NCBI RefSeq assembly: GCF_004801415.1
Contig: NZ_SSNX01000001.1
Span: 1,054,001-1,118,000, forward strand
Direction: 5' to 3'
Origin: Deinococcus sp. KSM4-11
GTDB lineage: Bacteria > Deinococcota > Deinococci > Deinococcales > Deinococcaceae
DNA length: 64,000 nt
Positions 35,357 to 44,091 of the stretch are shown piece by piece; positions within the stretch are counted from its first letter, which is position 1, and every line of letters starts with the position of its first letter. The notes beneath the pieces are model-generated. The model had not been told where the DNA came from and searched no databases. It saw only the letters and a program-made list of their open reading frames with translations. Made by a program: the position numbers and the translations under genes.

Positions 35357-37054
35357 ATGAAGGGATCGCAGAATGTTGGGAAAATGGCCCGTCTTGGTGC
35401 GCTGCTCGCCGTCGGCGTGTCACTGCTGGGCCTGGCGTCCGCGCAGATGAGCGCGTATTCCAGCGTGACGGACGCCCGACTGGCCACGCCCGAAGCCGCG
35501 AACTGGCTGTCCACGCGCGGCAACGCGATGAACTGGGGCTACTCGGCGCTGGACAAGATCACCCCTGCGAACGTCGCGAAACTGTCCCCGGTGTGGGCGT
35601 ACTCGACCGGGCAGACCGAGGGCCACGAGGCCGCGCCCATCGTGAACAACGGCGTCATGTTCGTGTCGGCGCCCATGAACAAACTGTTCGCGCTGGACGC
35701 CACGACCGGCACCCTGATCTGGAAGTACGAGCGTGAACTGCCGGACGACATCACCTCCTGCTGTGACGTGGTGAACCGCGGCGTGGCCGTGTACGGCGAC
35801 ATGGTGTTCATGGGCACCCTGGACGCCCACATGCTGGCTTTCAATGCGAAGACAGGCAAGATCGTCTGGGACCGCACCATTGAGGACTACAAGAAGCGCT
35901 ACACGATCACGTCCGCGCCGCTGATGGCCAACGGGCACCTCGTGACCGGCGTGCACGGCGGCGAGTACGGCATCCGCGGCTTCCTGGAGGCCATGGATCC
36001 CAAGACCGGCAAGAGCATGTGGAAGTCCTACACCACCATGAAGGGCTCCTACCCGAACGGGGCCGAAGCGCAGGGGGGCGCGCCCACCTGGCTGACCGGC
36101 GCGTACGACGCGGGCAGCAAGACCATCTACTGGGGCACCGGCAACCCCAGTCCGTGGATGGATCCGCGCCGCAAGACCACCGACGACCTGAAGTGGAGTT
36201 CCTCGCTGCTGGCCGTGGACGCCGACACCGGCAAGATCAAGCAGGGCTTCCAGTACTCCCCGAACGACGCCTGGGATTACGACGGCGTGAACGAGCCCGT
36301 GCTGATCGACACCATGGTGAACGGCAAGAGCACCAAGAGCGTGGTGACCGCACACCGCAACGGGTACCTGTACCGCTTCGACCGCACGGGCGGCGGCGTG
36401 AAGTACCTGAACGCCGAGAAGTACGTGACCGTCACGGCCTACAAGGGCCTGGACGCGAGTGGCCGTCCGATCTGGGATCCGCAGCACCGGCCGGACATCG
36501 GCAAGCAGGTGAACTCCTGCCCGAGCTTCCTGGGCGGCAAGAACTGGCACCCGGTCGCGTACTCTCCCCAGACGAAACTGGTGTATATCCCGTCGAACGA
36601 GTGGTGCATGACCATCAAGGGCGCGCAGACGAAGTACGCCGCCGGGGAGGCCTACGTGGGCGCCGAGTTCGAGTTGAACGCCGTGCCGAACCTGAACTAC
36701 GTGGGCAACCTGCAGGCCGTCGATCCCGCGACCGGCAAGCAGGTCTGGCACCAGACCTTCAAGGCCCCGCTGTGGGGCGGCGTGCTCACCACGGCCGGCG
36801 GCCTGGTGTTCACGGGCACCACGGCCGATCGCGATTTCGTCGCCTTCGACGCGAAGAACGGCAAGAAGCTGTGGTCGTTCAAGACGAACTCGGGCGTGAT
36901 CGGGCAGCCGATCAGCTACTCCGTGAACGGCAAGCAGTACGTCGCGGTGTTCAGCGGCTACGGCGGCGCGATCCCGCTGTGGGCCGGCCCGATGGCGCAG
37001 CTGACCAAGGACGTGCCGCGCGGCGGCGTGCTGTGGGTCTTCGCGGTCAACTGA
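35357..37054 (+). CDS. PQQ-dependent alcohol dehydrogenase, lanthanide type (XoxF/ExaF/PedH-like)
   Basis: A 565-residue periplasmic quinoprotein with a signal peptide (about 1-29, LASAQ). It oxidises primary alcohols to aldehydes using PQQ and a metal. The beta-propeller carries the vicinal disulfide Cys135-Cys136 next to PQQ, and the metal ligands Glu203 (GGEYGIRG), Asn263 (GTGNPSPW) and Asp307, the catalytic base (AWDYDGVNE). Asp309, two residues after the base, is the extra acid found in lanthanide enzymes and absent from calcium ones such as MxaF. The tryptophan-docking repeats (AxDxxTGK) are regular. The start has GGGAGG 4-6 bases upstream. No MxaI-like small subunit or cytochrome c gene is adjacent. 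Substrate range is unknown. Confidence 0.93.
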   Translation: MKGSQNVGKMARLGALLAVGVSLLGLASAQMSAYSSVTDARLATPEAANWLSTRGNAMNWGYSALDKITPANVAKLSPVWAYSTGQTEGHEAAPIVNNGVMFVSAPMNKLFALDATTGTLIWKYERELPDDITSCCDVVNRGVAVYGDMVFMGTLDAHMLAFNAKTGKIVWDRTIEDYKKRYTITSAPLMANGHLVTGVHGGEYGIRGFLEAMDPKTGKSMWKSYTTMKGSYPNGAEAQGGAPTWLTGAYDAGSKTIYWGTGNPSPWMDPRRKTTDDLKWSSSLLAVDADTGKIKQGFQYSPNDAWDYDGVNEPVLIDTMVNGKSTKSVVTAHRNGYLYRFDRTGGGVKYLNAEKYVTVTAYKGLDASGRPIWDPQHRPDIGKQVNSCPSFLGGKNWHPVAYSPQTKLVYIPSNEWCMTIKGAQTKYAAGEAYVGAEFELNAVPNLNYVGNLQAVDPATGKQVWHQTFKAPLWGGVLTTAGGLVFTGTTADRDFVAFDAKNGKKLWSFKTNSGVIGQPISYSVNGKQYVAVFSGYGGAIPLWAGPMAQLTKDVPRGGVLWVFAVN

Positions 37055-37075
37055 ACCTGAGCGGCGCGATCTGAA

Positions 37076-37113
37076 GGCGTGCGCGGGTGGGGGCAACTCC
37101 ACGTGCGCACGCC
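37076..37113 (+). terminator. Hairpin between the PQQ dehydrogenase and the XoxJ-like gene
   Basis: A perfect 9-bp stem (GGCGTGCGC at 37076-37084 with GCGCACGCC at 37105-37113) with a 20-base loop lies 21 bases after the dehydrogenase stop. It may reduce read-through so that the enzyme is made in excess over the transport genes. Confidence 0.5.
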
Positions 37114-37149
37114 CCTTCCGTTCGAAACCGCTCCGACTCCTGGAGGAAC

Positions 37150-38025
37150 ATGAAACGCTTCATCACGGTCATCCTGACTCTGGCGCTGGCCAGCGTGGGC
37201 GGCGCGCAGGAGGATCCGAACTCTCCGACGAGTACCATCGGGCCGCTGCGCAGCGGCAGCGCCATGACCTTCTGCCTGGATCAGCAGAACCCCATCTGGA
37301 AGTTCGAGCAGGACCTGGCGGTCGCCGTGGCGCGCTCGCTGGGCCGCAAGGCGGAATTCTATGTGCACCGCACGCCGCTGCCGGATCTGGACACGGCGCC
37401 GCAACCGCTGGACCGCACCGAGCTGATGAGGCTGTTCGCGCACCGCTGCGACATCTACCCCGGGCTGGTGGGCAGCACCACGCCCGCCTTCGACTATCCG
37501 GCCGACGAGCAGATGTACGCCACGCGGCCGTACCTGAAGGTCAGCTACCTGTTCGTGAGCCACGATCCCAAGGTCGCCAACCTGGCGCAGCTGCCGAAGA
37601 CCATGCCGATCAGCATGGAACGCAATGGGCTGCCCGCGTACTTCATGTACGCCACGCGGCGCGACCAGTTCACGGATCGGCCGGTGGAGACCGCCGCGCG
37701 GCTGGTCGATGACCTGAAGACCGGCAAGGCCAGGGTCGGGATGACCTTTGCCTCGCAGCTGTACCCGCGCGTGCCCGATCTGAAGAAGGTGGGCCTGAGT
37801 GCGCAGCCAGTGGTGGGGCTGCCGAACATGACGTGGTACATCATCTACGGCCTGCGGCGCGATCGGCCGAGCCTGCGCACACAGGTGGACGGCGCGATCA
37901 CCCGCCTGATCCAGCGGGGCGAAGTGCAGAAGCTGCTGGTGAAGTACGGCCTGAACCGACCGGGCGTCGCGGTGGCCGGCGTGTCAGATGCCCGGCCGCA
38001 GTCCGAGAGTTTCAAGGACAACTGA
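37150..38025 (+). CDS. XoxJ/MxaJ-like periplasmic binding protein
   Basis: A 291-residue exported protein, signal peptide about 1-18 (VGGAQ). It is a family 3 solute-binding fold with the features of MxaJ/XoxJ proteins: FCLDQQNPIWKFEQDLA near residue 40, CDIYPGLVG near residue 100 and a late MTWYIIYGLRR. XoxJ proteins accompany lanthanide methanol dehydrogenases and are thought to help activate the enzyme. Its place directly behind the PQQ dehydrogenase supports that. TGGAGGAAC precedes the ATG. Three bases separate it from the ABC ATPase gene. Confidence 0.82.
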   Translation: MKRFITVILTLALASVGGAQEDPNSPTSTIGPLRSGSAMTFCLDQQNPIWKFEQDLAVAVARSLGRKAEFYVHRTPLPDLDTAPQPLDRTELMRLFAHRCDIYPGLVGSTTPAFDYPADEQMYATRPYLKVSYLFVSHDPKVANLAQLPKTMPISMERNGLPAYFMYATRRDQFTDRPVETAARLVDDLKTGKARVGMTFASQLYPRVPDLKKVGLSAQPVVGLPNMTWYIIYGLRRDRPSLRTQVDGAITRLIQRGEVQKLLVKYGLNRPGVAVAGVSDARPQSESFKDN

Positions 38026-38027
38026 CC

Positions 38028-39014
38028 GTGACGACCACCGATCGGGCCGTGATCGACGTGCAGGGCGTGCAGTACGCCTACGGGGACGTGCAGGCGCTGC
38101 GTGGCGTGAGCTTCACGGTACCGCGCGGCAGTTTCTTTGCGCTGCTCGGCCCCAACGGCGCGGGCAAGAGCACCCTGGTCTCGCTGATGAGTACGCTGCT
38201 GCCCCTGCAGTCGGGCACGCTGGAGGTCGCGGGGCTGGACGTGCGGCGGCAGTCCTCGGCGGTGCGGCGGCGGCTGGGCCTGGTCTTTCAGGAACCCAGC
38301 CTGGACGAGCGGCTGACGGTGCTGGAGAACCTCGACTTTCACGGGCGCATCTACGGACTGCGCGGGCGGGAACGGCAGGAGCGGGCAGAACACGTGCTGG
38401 GCGTGGTCGAACTGACCGAATGGCAGAACGCCTCGGCGCGGATTCTGTCGCGCGGCATGAAACGCCGCCTAGAGATCGCGCGCGGCGTGATGCACGATCC
38501 GGATCTGCTGATCCTGGACGAGCCGACGACCGGGCTGGACGTGCAGAGCCGCCGCGCCGTGTGGTCCTACCTGCAGGCGTTGCGGCGCGACACCGGGCTG
38601 TCGCTGCTGCTGACCACCCACCAGATCGAGGAGGCCGAGGACGCCGATCTGGTCGCCATCATCGACCGGGGCGAGGTGCTGGCCTTCGGCACGCCGCAGT
38701 CCCTGCGCGAAAGTCTGGGCGGCATGGTCGTGACCCTGCGCGGCGTGCCGGACGACCTGCGCGCCGAGGTGCGGAGCGGCGTGCCCGGCGCGATGGTCGA
38801 GGAAACGGGCGACACCCTGCGGCTGCGCGTGGCCGATCCCGCGCCGATCCTTGCGCGCCTCGCCCCGGACCTGCCGCGCCTGACGGGCCTGAGCGTGCAG
38901 GCCGCCAGCCTGGAGGACGTGTTCTTGAACCTGACCGGGCGGGCGCTGCGGGAGGAACGCGCCGTGGTGGGCGCGACCCGCGTGTCGCCCACCGATGGCC
39001 GGGGGTTCCGTTGA
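38028..39014 (+). CDS. ABC transporter ATPase of PQQ-alcohol-dehydrogenase cluster (PedA1-like)
   Basis: A 328-residue ABC-2-type ATPase: Walker A GPNGAGKST, signature LSRGMKRRLEIARG and Walker B LLILDEPTTGLD. A C-terminal regulatory tail of about 100 residues follows. ATPase-permease pairs of this kind recur beside PQQ alcohol dehydrogenases; in Pseudomonas putida the PedA1A2BC transporter of such a locus is needed for growth that depends on lanthanides. The GTG start has AAGGA 9 bases before it. The permease gene starts inside its stop (TTGA). Confidence 0.88.
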   Translation: MTTTDRAVIDVQGVQYAYGDVQALRGVSFTVPRGSFFALLGPNGAGKSTLVSLMSTLLPLQSGTLEVAGLDVRRQSSAVRRRLGLVFQEPSLDERLTVLENLDFHGRIYGLRGRERQERAEHVLGVVELTEWQNASARILSRGMKRRLEIARGVMHDPDLLILDEPTTGLDVQSRRAVWSYLQALRRDTGLSLLLTTHQIEEAEDADLVAIIDRGEVLAFGTPQSLRESLGGMVVTLRGVPDDLRAEVRSGVPGAMVEETGDTLRLRVADPAPILARLAPDLPRLTGLSVQAASLEDVFLNLTGRALREERAVVGATRVSPTDGRGFR

Positions 39015-39844
39015 CCCGTCAGCAGCTGGGCGGGGCGACGACCGGCGGGCGCTACTACCTGGCGTGCCTGTACGCCATCTGGTCACGCGAGGTCAAGCGC
39101 AGCGTGCGCGAGAGCGGGCAACTGGTGGGCGCGTTCTCCAGGCCGCTGCTGTGGGTGATCATCTTCGGAGTAGGCCTCACGCCGTACTTCCGCACGGGCC
39201 TGCGCGAGACGACCTTCGTGGTGCCGTTCACGTACATGCAGTACATCTTCCCGGCGGTGGTGGTACTGAACATCCTGTACCCCAGCATCCAGTCGGCGGT
39301 GAGCCTGATCTACGACCGGCAGTTCGGCTTCTTCCGCGAGGTGTTCGCGTCGCCCGTACCGCGCAGCGCGGTGTTTTTCGGCAAGCTGCTGGGCGGCGCG
39401 ACGGTCGCCACGTTGCAGGGCGGACTGGTGCTGCTGCTGGGGCCGTACGTGGACGTGCCCATGCCGCCCCAGGTGCTGCCGGGCGTCCTGGGCACCATGT
39501 TCCTGGTGTCGCTGTCGTTCACGGCGGTGGGCCTGCTGATCGCGTCGCGGCTGAAGTCCTTCGAGGGCTTCGGGGTGTTCAGCAACGCCCTGATCCTGCC
39601 GCTGTACTTCCTGGCCAGCAGCGTGTTCCCGCTCGATCCGAGCCTCAGCGTGCAGCAGCAGCAGCAGGTGTTTCCGCCGTGGCTGGTGCTGCTGGTGCGC
39701 GCCAATCCCCTGACGTACGCCATCGATCTGCTGCGGCACTTCATCATCGATTACCACGAGCACAACCTGGGCCTGGACGTGGGCGTGGTGCTCGTGCTGA
39801 CGGCCCTGGCGTGTACCCTGTCGTTCCGGGAGTTCCGGCGGTGA
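39011..39844 (+). CDS. ABC-2-type permease (PedC-like)
   Basis: A 277-residue ABC-2 permease with six helices, starting with a TTG that overlaps the ATPase stop. The conserved amphipathic part REVKRSVRESGQLVGAF precedes helix 1, and EVFASPVPRSAVFFGKLLGG follows helix 2. It belongs with PedC-type permeases of alcohol-oxidation clusters. A run of five Gln (SVQQQQQVF) sits in the last outside loop. With the ATPase it should move a lanthanide complex, PQQ or an alcohol-related compound; direction and cargo are not shown by sequence. Confidence 0.88.
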   Translation: MTRQQLGGATTGGRYYLACLYAIWSREVKRSVRESGQLVGAFSRPLLWVIIFGVGLTPYFRTGLRETTFVVPFTYMQYIFPAVVVLNILYPSIQSAVSLIYDRQFGFFREVFASPVPRSAVFFGKLLGGATVATLQGGLVLLLGPYVDVPMPPQVLPGVLGTMFLVSLSFTAVGLLIASRLKSFEGFGVFSNALILPLYFLASSVFPLDPSLSVQQQQQVFPPWLVLLVRANPLTYAIDLLRHFIIDYHEHNLGLDVGVVLVLTALACTLSFREFRR

Positions 39845-40602
39845 GCCGCCCGCCCGCACCGCCCCCCGTGCGCCGGGCCTGGCGGCCAGCGGGCAGCACC
39901 GTGTTCATCGTGCTCGGGGTGCTGGCGTATCTCGCGCTGCGGCAGTTGCCGCCGGACAACTCGCTGGCGCGCGTGAAGGCGGCGGGCGTGCTGAACGTGT
40001 GCCTGCCCCCCAGCCTGCCGCCCTTCGTGAGCAGCGACGGAAACAGTGCCACCGGCCGTGAAGCCGCCATGATCGACCGCGTGGCGAAGCGGGTGGGCGT
40101 CCCGGTCGGCTGGAATGTGCAGCCGGCGTGGGGCACCTCGCCGGATCCGGTGGACTGGGGCGTGCGGCCGGAATCGTGCGACCTGCTGGCGGGCGGCATC
40201 ATCGTGAATGCCGAGACGCAGGGGCTGATGCAGGTGCTCCCCTACGCGCGCACCGGCTGGGCACAGCTCACGACCGGTGCCGCGCCGAAGCATCTGGCAG
40301 TACTGACGAACCACTGGGGCCTGGCTGCCGATGACGCCTTTGCGTGGGCGGACGGACAAAGCCTGGACTTCCTGGCCTACCCGTCGGCGGTGGACGCCCT
40401 CGCGGCGCTGCGGTCGGGCGAGCGCGACAGCGTCCTGGCCCTCAGGGACGAGGTGACGTGGCTGCAAGGGCAGGTACCGGGCAGCTCGATCCATGAGATC
40501 GGCGGCCTCCCGGAGCAGACGCTCGCGCTGGGGATGTGGAAGAACAACATCACGCTCAAGCGCGAGGTGCTCTCCGTGATTCCGGCCCTGCCCCGGCCCT
40601 GA
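39841..40602 (+). CDS. Second MxaJ/PedA2-like binding protein, membrane-anchored
   Basis: A 253-residue protein starting at the GTG that overlaps the permease stop (GTGA). It has an N-terminal anchor (about residues 18-34, STVFIVLGVLAYLAL) and then a binding-protein core with VLNVCLPPSLPPF and CDLLAGGI. These match the start and middle of the XoxJ-like protein encoded three genes upstream. It is probably the dedicated substrate-binding partner of the ABC transporter. The cargo is unknown; no obvious acidic metal-binding cluster is visible. Confidence 0.75.
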   Translation: MSRPPAPPPVRRAWRPAGSTVFIVLGVLAYLALRQLPPDNSLARVKAAGVLNVCLPPSLPPFVSSDGNSATGREAAMIDRVAKRVGVPVGWNVQPAWGTSPDPVDWGVRPESCDLLAGGIIVNAETQGLMQVLPYARTGWAQLTTGAAPKHLAVLTNHWGLAADDAFAWADGQSLDFLAYPSAVDALAALRSGERDSVLALRDEVTWLQGQVPGSSIHEIGGLPEQTLALGMWKNNITLKREVLSVIPALPRP

Positions 40603-40646
40603 ATCGGGAGGGCGAACCGGGCGACGGGTTCGTCTGGGCAAGACAG

Positions 40647-40675
40647 TTGTGGGTGCGACAGACGCCATTTATGGA
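40647..40675 (+). promoter_or_regulatory. Putative promoter of the NDH-2 gene
   Basis: TTGTGG (40647-40652), a 17-base spacer and TATGGA (40670-40675). A 6-bp hairpin GCTGGG/CCCAGC (40695-40712) lies in the resulting leader before the ribosome binding site. Confidence 0.35.
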
Positions 40676-40775
40676 GGGTGTACACTCGGTGAAAGCTGGG
40701 TTCCATCCCAGCGGATTTCTGCGGGCGGTGACCACCACCACCCCTGCTCGTGAATCTGTTCACAGGAGATATTGA

Positions 40776-41915
<1,140 letters not shown>

Positions 41916-41931
41916 TTGGTCGTTCGGACTG

Positions 41932-41956
41932 AGGCTGGGGCCACGTGCTCCAGCCT
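41932..41956 (+). terminator. Terminator after the NDH-2 gene
   Basis: A 10-bp stem with one G-T pair (41932-41941 with 41947-41956), a CACGT loop and a TTGTCGTT tail. Confidence 0.7.
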
Positions 41957-42003
41957 TTGTCGTTGCCTCGGATAGTGTGTGGTGATACCCAGGCCGGCTG
42001 GGC

Positions 42004-42046
42004 TTGACAAGGCGGCTGCCCAGGCAGACTATGTAGACAGACATAG
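42004..42046 (+). promoter_or_regulatory. padR promoter and PadR-type operator
   Basis: A perfect TTGACA (42004-42009) is followed by a perfect dyad CTATGT-N6-ACATAG (42029-42046) that covers the expected -10 region. PadR-family repressors bind ATGT...ACAT dyads, so self-repression by the gene downstream is likely. Confidence 0.65.
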
Positions 42047-42116
42047 CTATGCAGGGGCGGCAACCACGCGGGACGCCACGCGGCCAAACCCCCACCCACG
42101 CCCACCCGGAGACTCC

Positions 42117-42446
42117 ATGAATCCCGACTTGCTGCGCGGCAACCTCGATCTGATCCTGCTGACCATCCTGGAGCACCAGCCCCTGTACGGCTTCGCCATC
42201 ATTCAAGAAGCCAGAGACCGCACCGGCGGGTACTTTGATTTCAAGGAGGGCAGCCTGTACCCTGCCCTGCACCGCCTGGAACACGACGGCCTGCTGGGCG
42301 CCCTGATCGGCGAGGCCGGGCGCAACGGCAAGCCGCGCAAGTACTACGCGATCACCGACCAGGGCCGGGCACTCCTCGAATCCAAACGGCAGGAATTCAA
42401 CGCCTTTACCAGCGCCGTGCATCGGCTGTGTGGAACCGGCACGTGA
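42117..42446 (+). CDS. PadR-family transcriptional regulator
   Basis: A 109-residue winged-helix protein. The family block GNLDLILLTILEHQPLYGF opens it, followed by EGSLYPALHRLEHDGLL and RKYYAITDQGRALL. PadR proteins dimerise and repress stress or envelope genes, often releasing DNA when a small molecule binds. The start has GGAG upstream. The stop overlaps the GTG start of the next gene (GTGA), and an ATGT/ACAT dyad lies in its promoter. Confidence 0.95.
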   Translation: MNPDLLRGNLDLILLTILEHQPLYGFAIIQEARDRTGGYFDFKEGSLYPALHRLEHDGLLGALIGEAGRNGKPRKYYAITDQGRALLESKRQEFNAFTSAVHRLCGTGT

Positions 42447-43606
42447 CCACCACAGTCGCCCAGCCCGATGCCCTGGGCGCCTATCTGCGCCGCGCCACCT
42501 GGGGCCTGCCCGAAGCCTGCCGACAGGAACTGTGGGACGAGCTGGAAGAACATGTCCTGACGCGCGCCGACCACCTCACCCTGACCGGCCTTGACCCCAC
42601 TCAGGCCCTGGCCCAGGCGATCCGGGAACTCGGCCCGCCCGCCCGCGTGACCCTGGGCATGGCAAAGGTCTATACCACGCCGAAACTACTGATTGCCGCC
42701 GGAAGCCTCGCCTTCGTCGTCAGCACCGGCATCTATGCGCTGGCCGGAGGGGGTGAAAACGTTCCAACCATCGAACTCCCCGTTGTACTTGAGGTACCCG
42801 CCAAACCGCAATGCGTCCGTGGAACTAATCCCAGGGATCCCAACCTGCACATCATCAGCGAGAAAGACGGCGTCACCTGCTACCGATCTGGCCAGCCGTT
42901 GAAAGGCGTCTTCATGCGGCACACCGACCTCCAGAAGGTTGTTCAGGCACAGGGAGGCGAGACAACGATCCTCAAGGACGGCCGCCTGAAGGTCAGCTAT
43001 CCGGGTGCAGGTTGGTTCACCACCGACACCTACTTCACGGTGAACCAGCAAAGGTACTACTACGCCTCTCCGTTGGCATCCTCGCTGATGACTTCAGCTC
43101 GTCCCAATGCCATCACACTCAGTGGATATAAGCAGCCCGTCCTGACTGTTGGTGGCCTCCGCATCAATTTCGGAAGTGGAAGCCAGCAGTTGGGACAGAA
43201 TTTCTACAACGGACTTAGTTCGGAACTTGTCAACACCCTCATCGGCACACCACCAGCCGAGGGAACCAGCGTCACACTCAACAACTACAGTACCTGGGAT
43301 GACACAGTTCCAGGCACCAAGCAACGCGTTCAGACCACCCTGAAACCCGATGAGGTCGTGATGGCCGTCCTCAAACGGACTGGAAACAACTACGTGACGT
43401 TGTTTTCGCCAGTCGCGCCAGACGGCACGGTGACGTTTGACCGTGCGCCTGACCATGTCCGTTTCGTGTCCAGCCTGGATCAGCTCGGCCCCTACCCCTC
43501 GGGCGGACGCATCAATGCCCTCCTCGTCCGCGTCACCAACCTCCCTGTGAGCGACCTCAGATCCGGCATTTTCGTCCCGGCCCAGGCCACGTCCGACGCC
43601 CGCTAA
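42443..43606 (+). CDS. PadR-coupled membrane-anchored protein with exported domain
   Basis: A 387-residue protein. The first 75 residues form a small helical domain (ACRQELWDELEEHVLTRAD, then QALAQAIRELG) like the permease-prefix/DUF1700-type domains commonly encoded behind PadR genes. One helix follows (about 84-102), then about 285 residues that should be outside the membrane and that I cannot assign. The bases encoding this outer part (about 42760-43480) are clearly less GC-rich than the neighbours and use more A/T-ending codons, which suggests transfer or fast change. It is coupled to padR by a GTGA overlap and is probably its main target or sensor. Confidence 0.75.
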   Translation: MTTTVAQPDALGAYLRRATWGLPEACRQELWDELEEHVLTRADHLTLTGLDPTQALAQAIRELGPPARVTLGMAKVYTTPKLLIAAGSLAFVVSTGIYALAGGGENVPTIELPVVLEVPAKPQCVRGTNPRDPNLHIISEKDGVTCYRSGQPLKGVFMRHTDLQKVVQAQGGETTILKDGRLKVSYPGAGWFTTDTYFTVNQQRYYYASPLASSLMTSARPNAITLSGYKQPVLTVGGLRINFGSGSQQLGQNFYNGLSSELVNTLIGTPPAEGTSVTLNNYSTWDDTVPGTKQRVQTTLKPDEVVMAVLKRTGNNYVTLFSPVAPDGTVTFDRAPDHVRFVSSLDQLGPYPSGGRINALLVRVTNLPVSDLRSGIFVPAQATSDAR

Positions 43607-44056
43607 TCCACGCCCTCACGGCGCCCAGTCCATTCCTCCAGCAGGTACTGGAGTCTGGTCTGGGCGTTGTCCTGACTGCCGTACACGCTGCGGATCAAGG
43701 CGCCGCCGGGCGCGAAAGCCAGCCAGTGCGGCGTGCCCTCGATCTGCCACGCGCGGGCGAGATCGCCCGAGACGTCAAGGGCGACAGGGCAAGGGAGCTT
43801 TGCATAGTCGCGGGCGAACTTCGTTAGGGTGGGCACCACGTCTTCCCTGGGCAGCAACCGGTGGCCATAGCTAGTGTGAACGGCCAAGAGCGTGACCGAG
43901 TCGCCGAATTCGGCGTGCAGGCGTTTGAGGAAGGCCACGTGAGACGCAGCCGGGGCATTCGAGGTTGAAGGTCATGAGCAGGCCAGGCCGTGTCCAGCTG
44001 GTCGGCGGAGGAACCGGGTCGCCTGAAATGAAGTCAGCGGGGGCAGGCCAGTCCAT
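43603..44056 (-). pseudogene. Thioredoxin-like (TlpA/ResA type) gene with a frameshift
   Basis: Two overlapping minus-strand frames join into one protein. The first (from ATG 44056) reads to MTFNLECPGCVS, which carries the CPGC redox motif. The second continues AFLKRLHAEFGDSVTLLAVH and reaches GTPHWLAFAPGG with the cis-Pro of thioredoxin folds. One missing base near 43938-43946 separates them; adding one there gives an unbroken protein of about 151 residues. It may be a true loss of function or a sequence error. A working copy would be a periplasmic or cytoplasmic thiol reductase, although no signal peptide is seen. Confidence 0.75.
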
Positions 44057-44078
44057 GCGGTTCAGGGTACCCGGGCTT

Positions 44079-44084
44079 TATCCT
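44079..44084 (+). promoter_or_regulatory. -10 hexamer of leaderless amino-acid-binding protein gene
   Basis: TATCCT ends 7 bases before ATG 44092, with no Shine-Dalgarno sequence between. Confidence 0.5.
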
Positions 44085-44091
44085 GGGCGGC

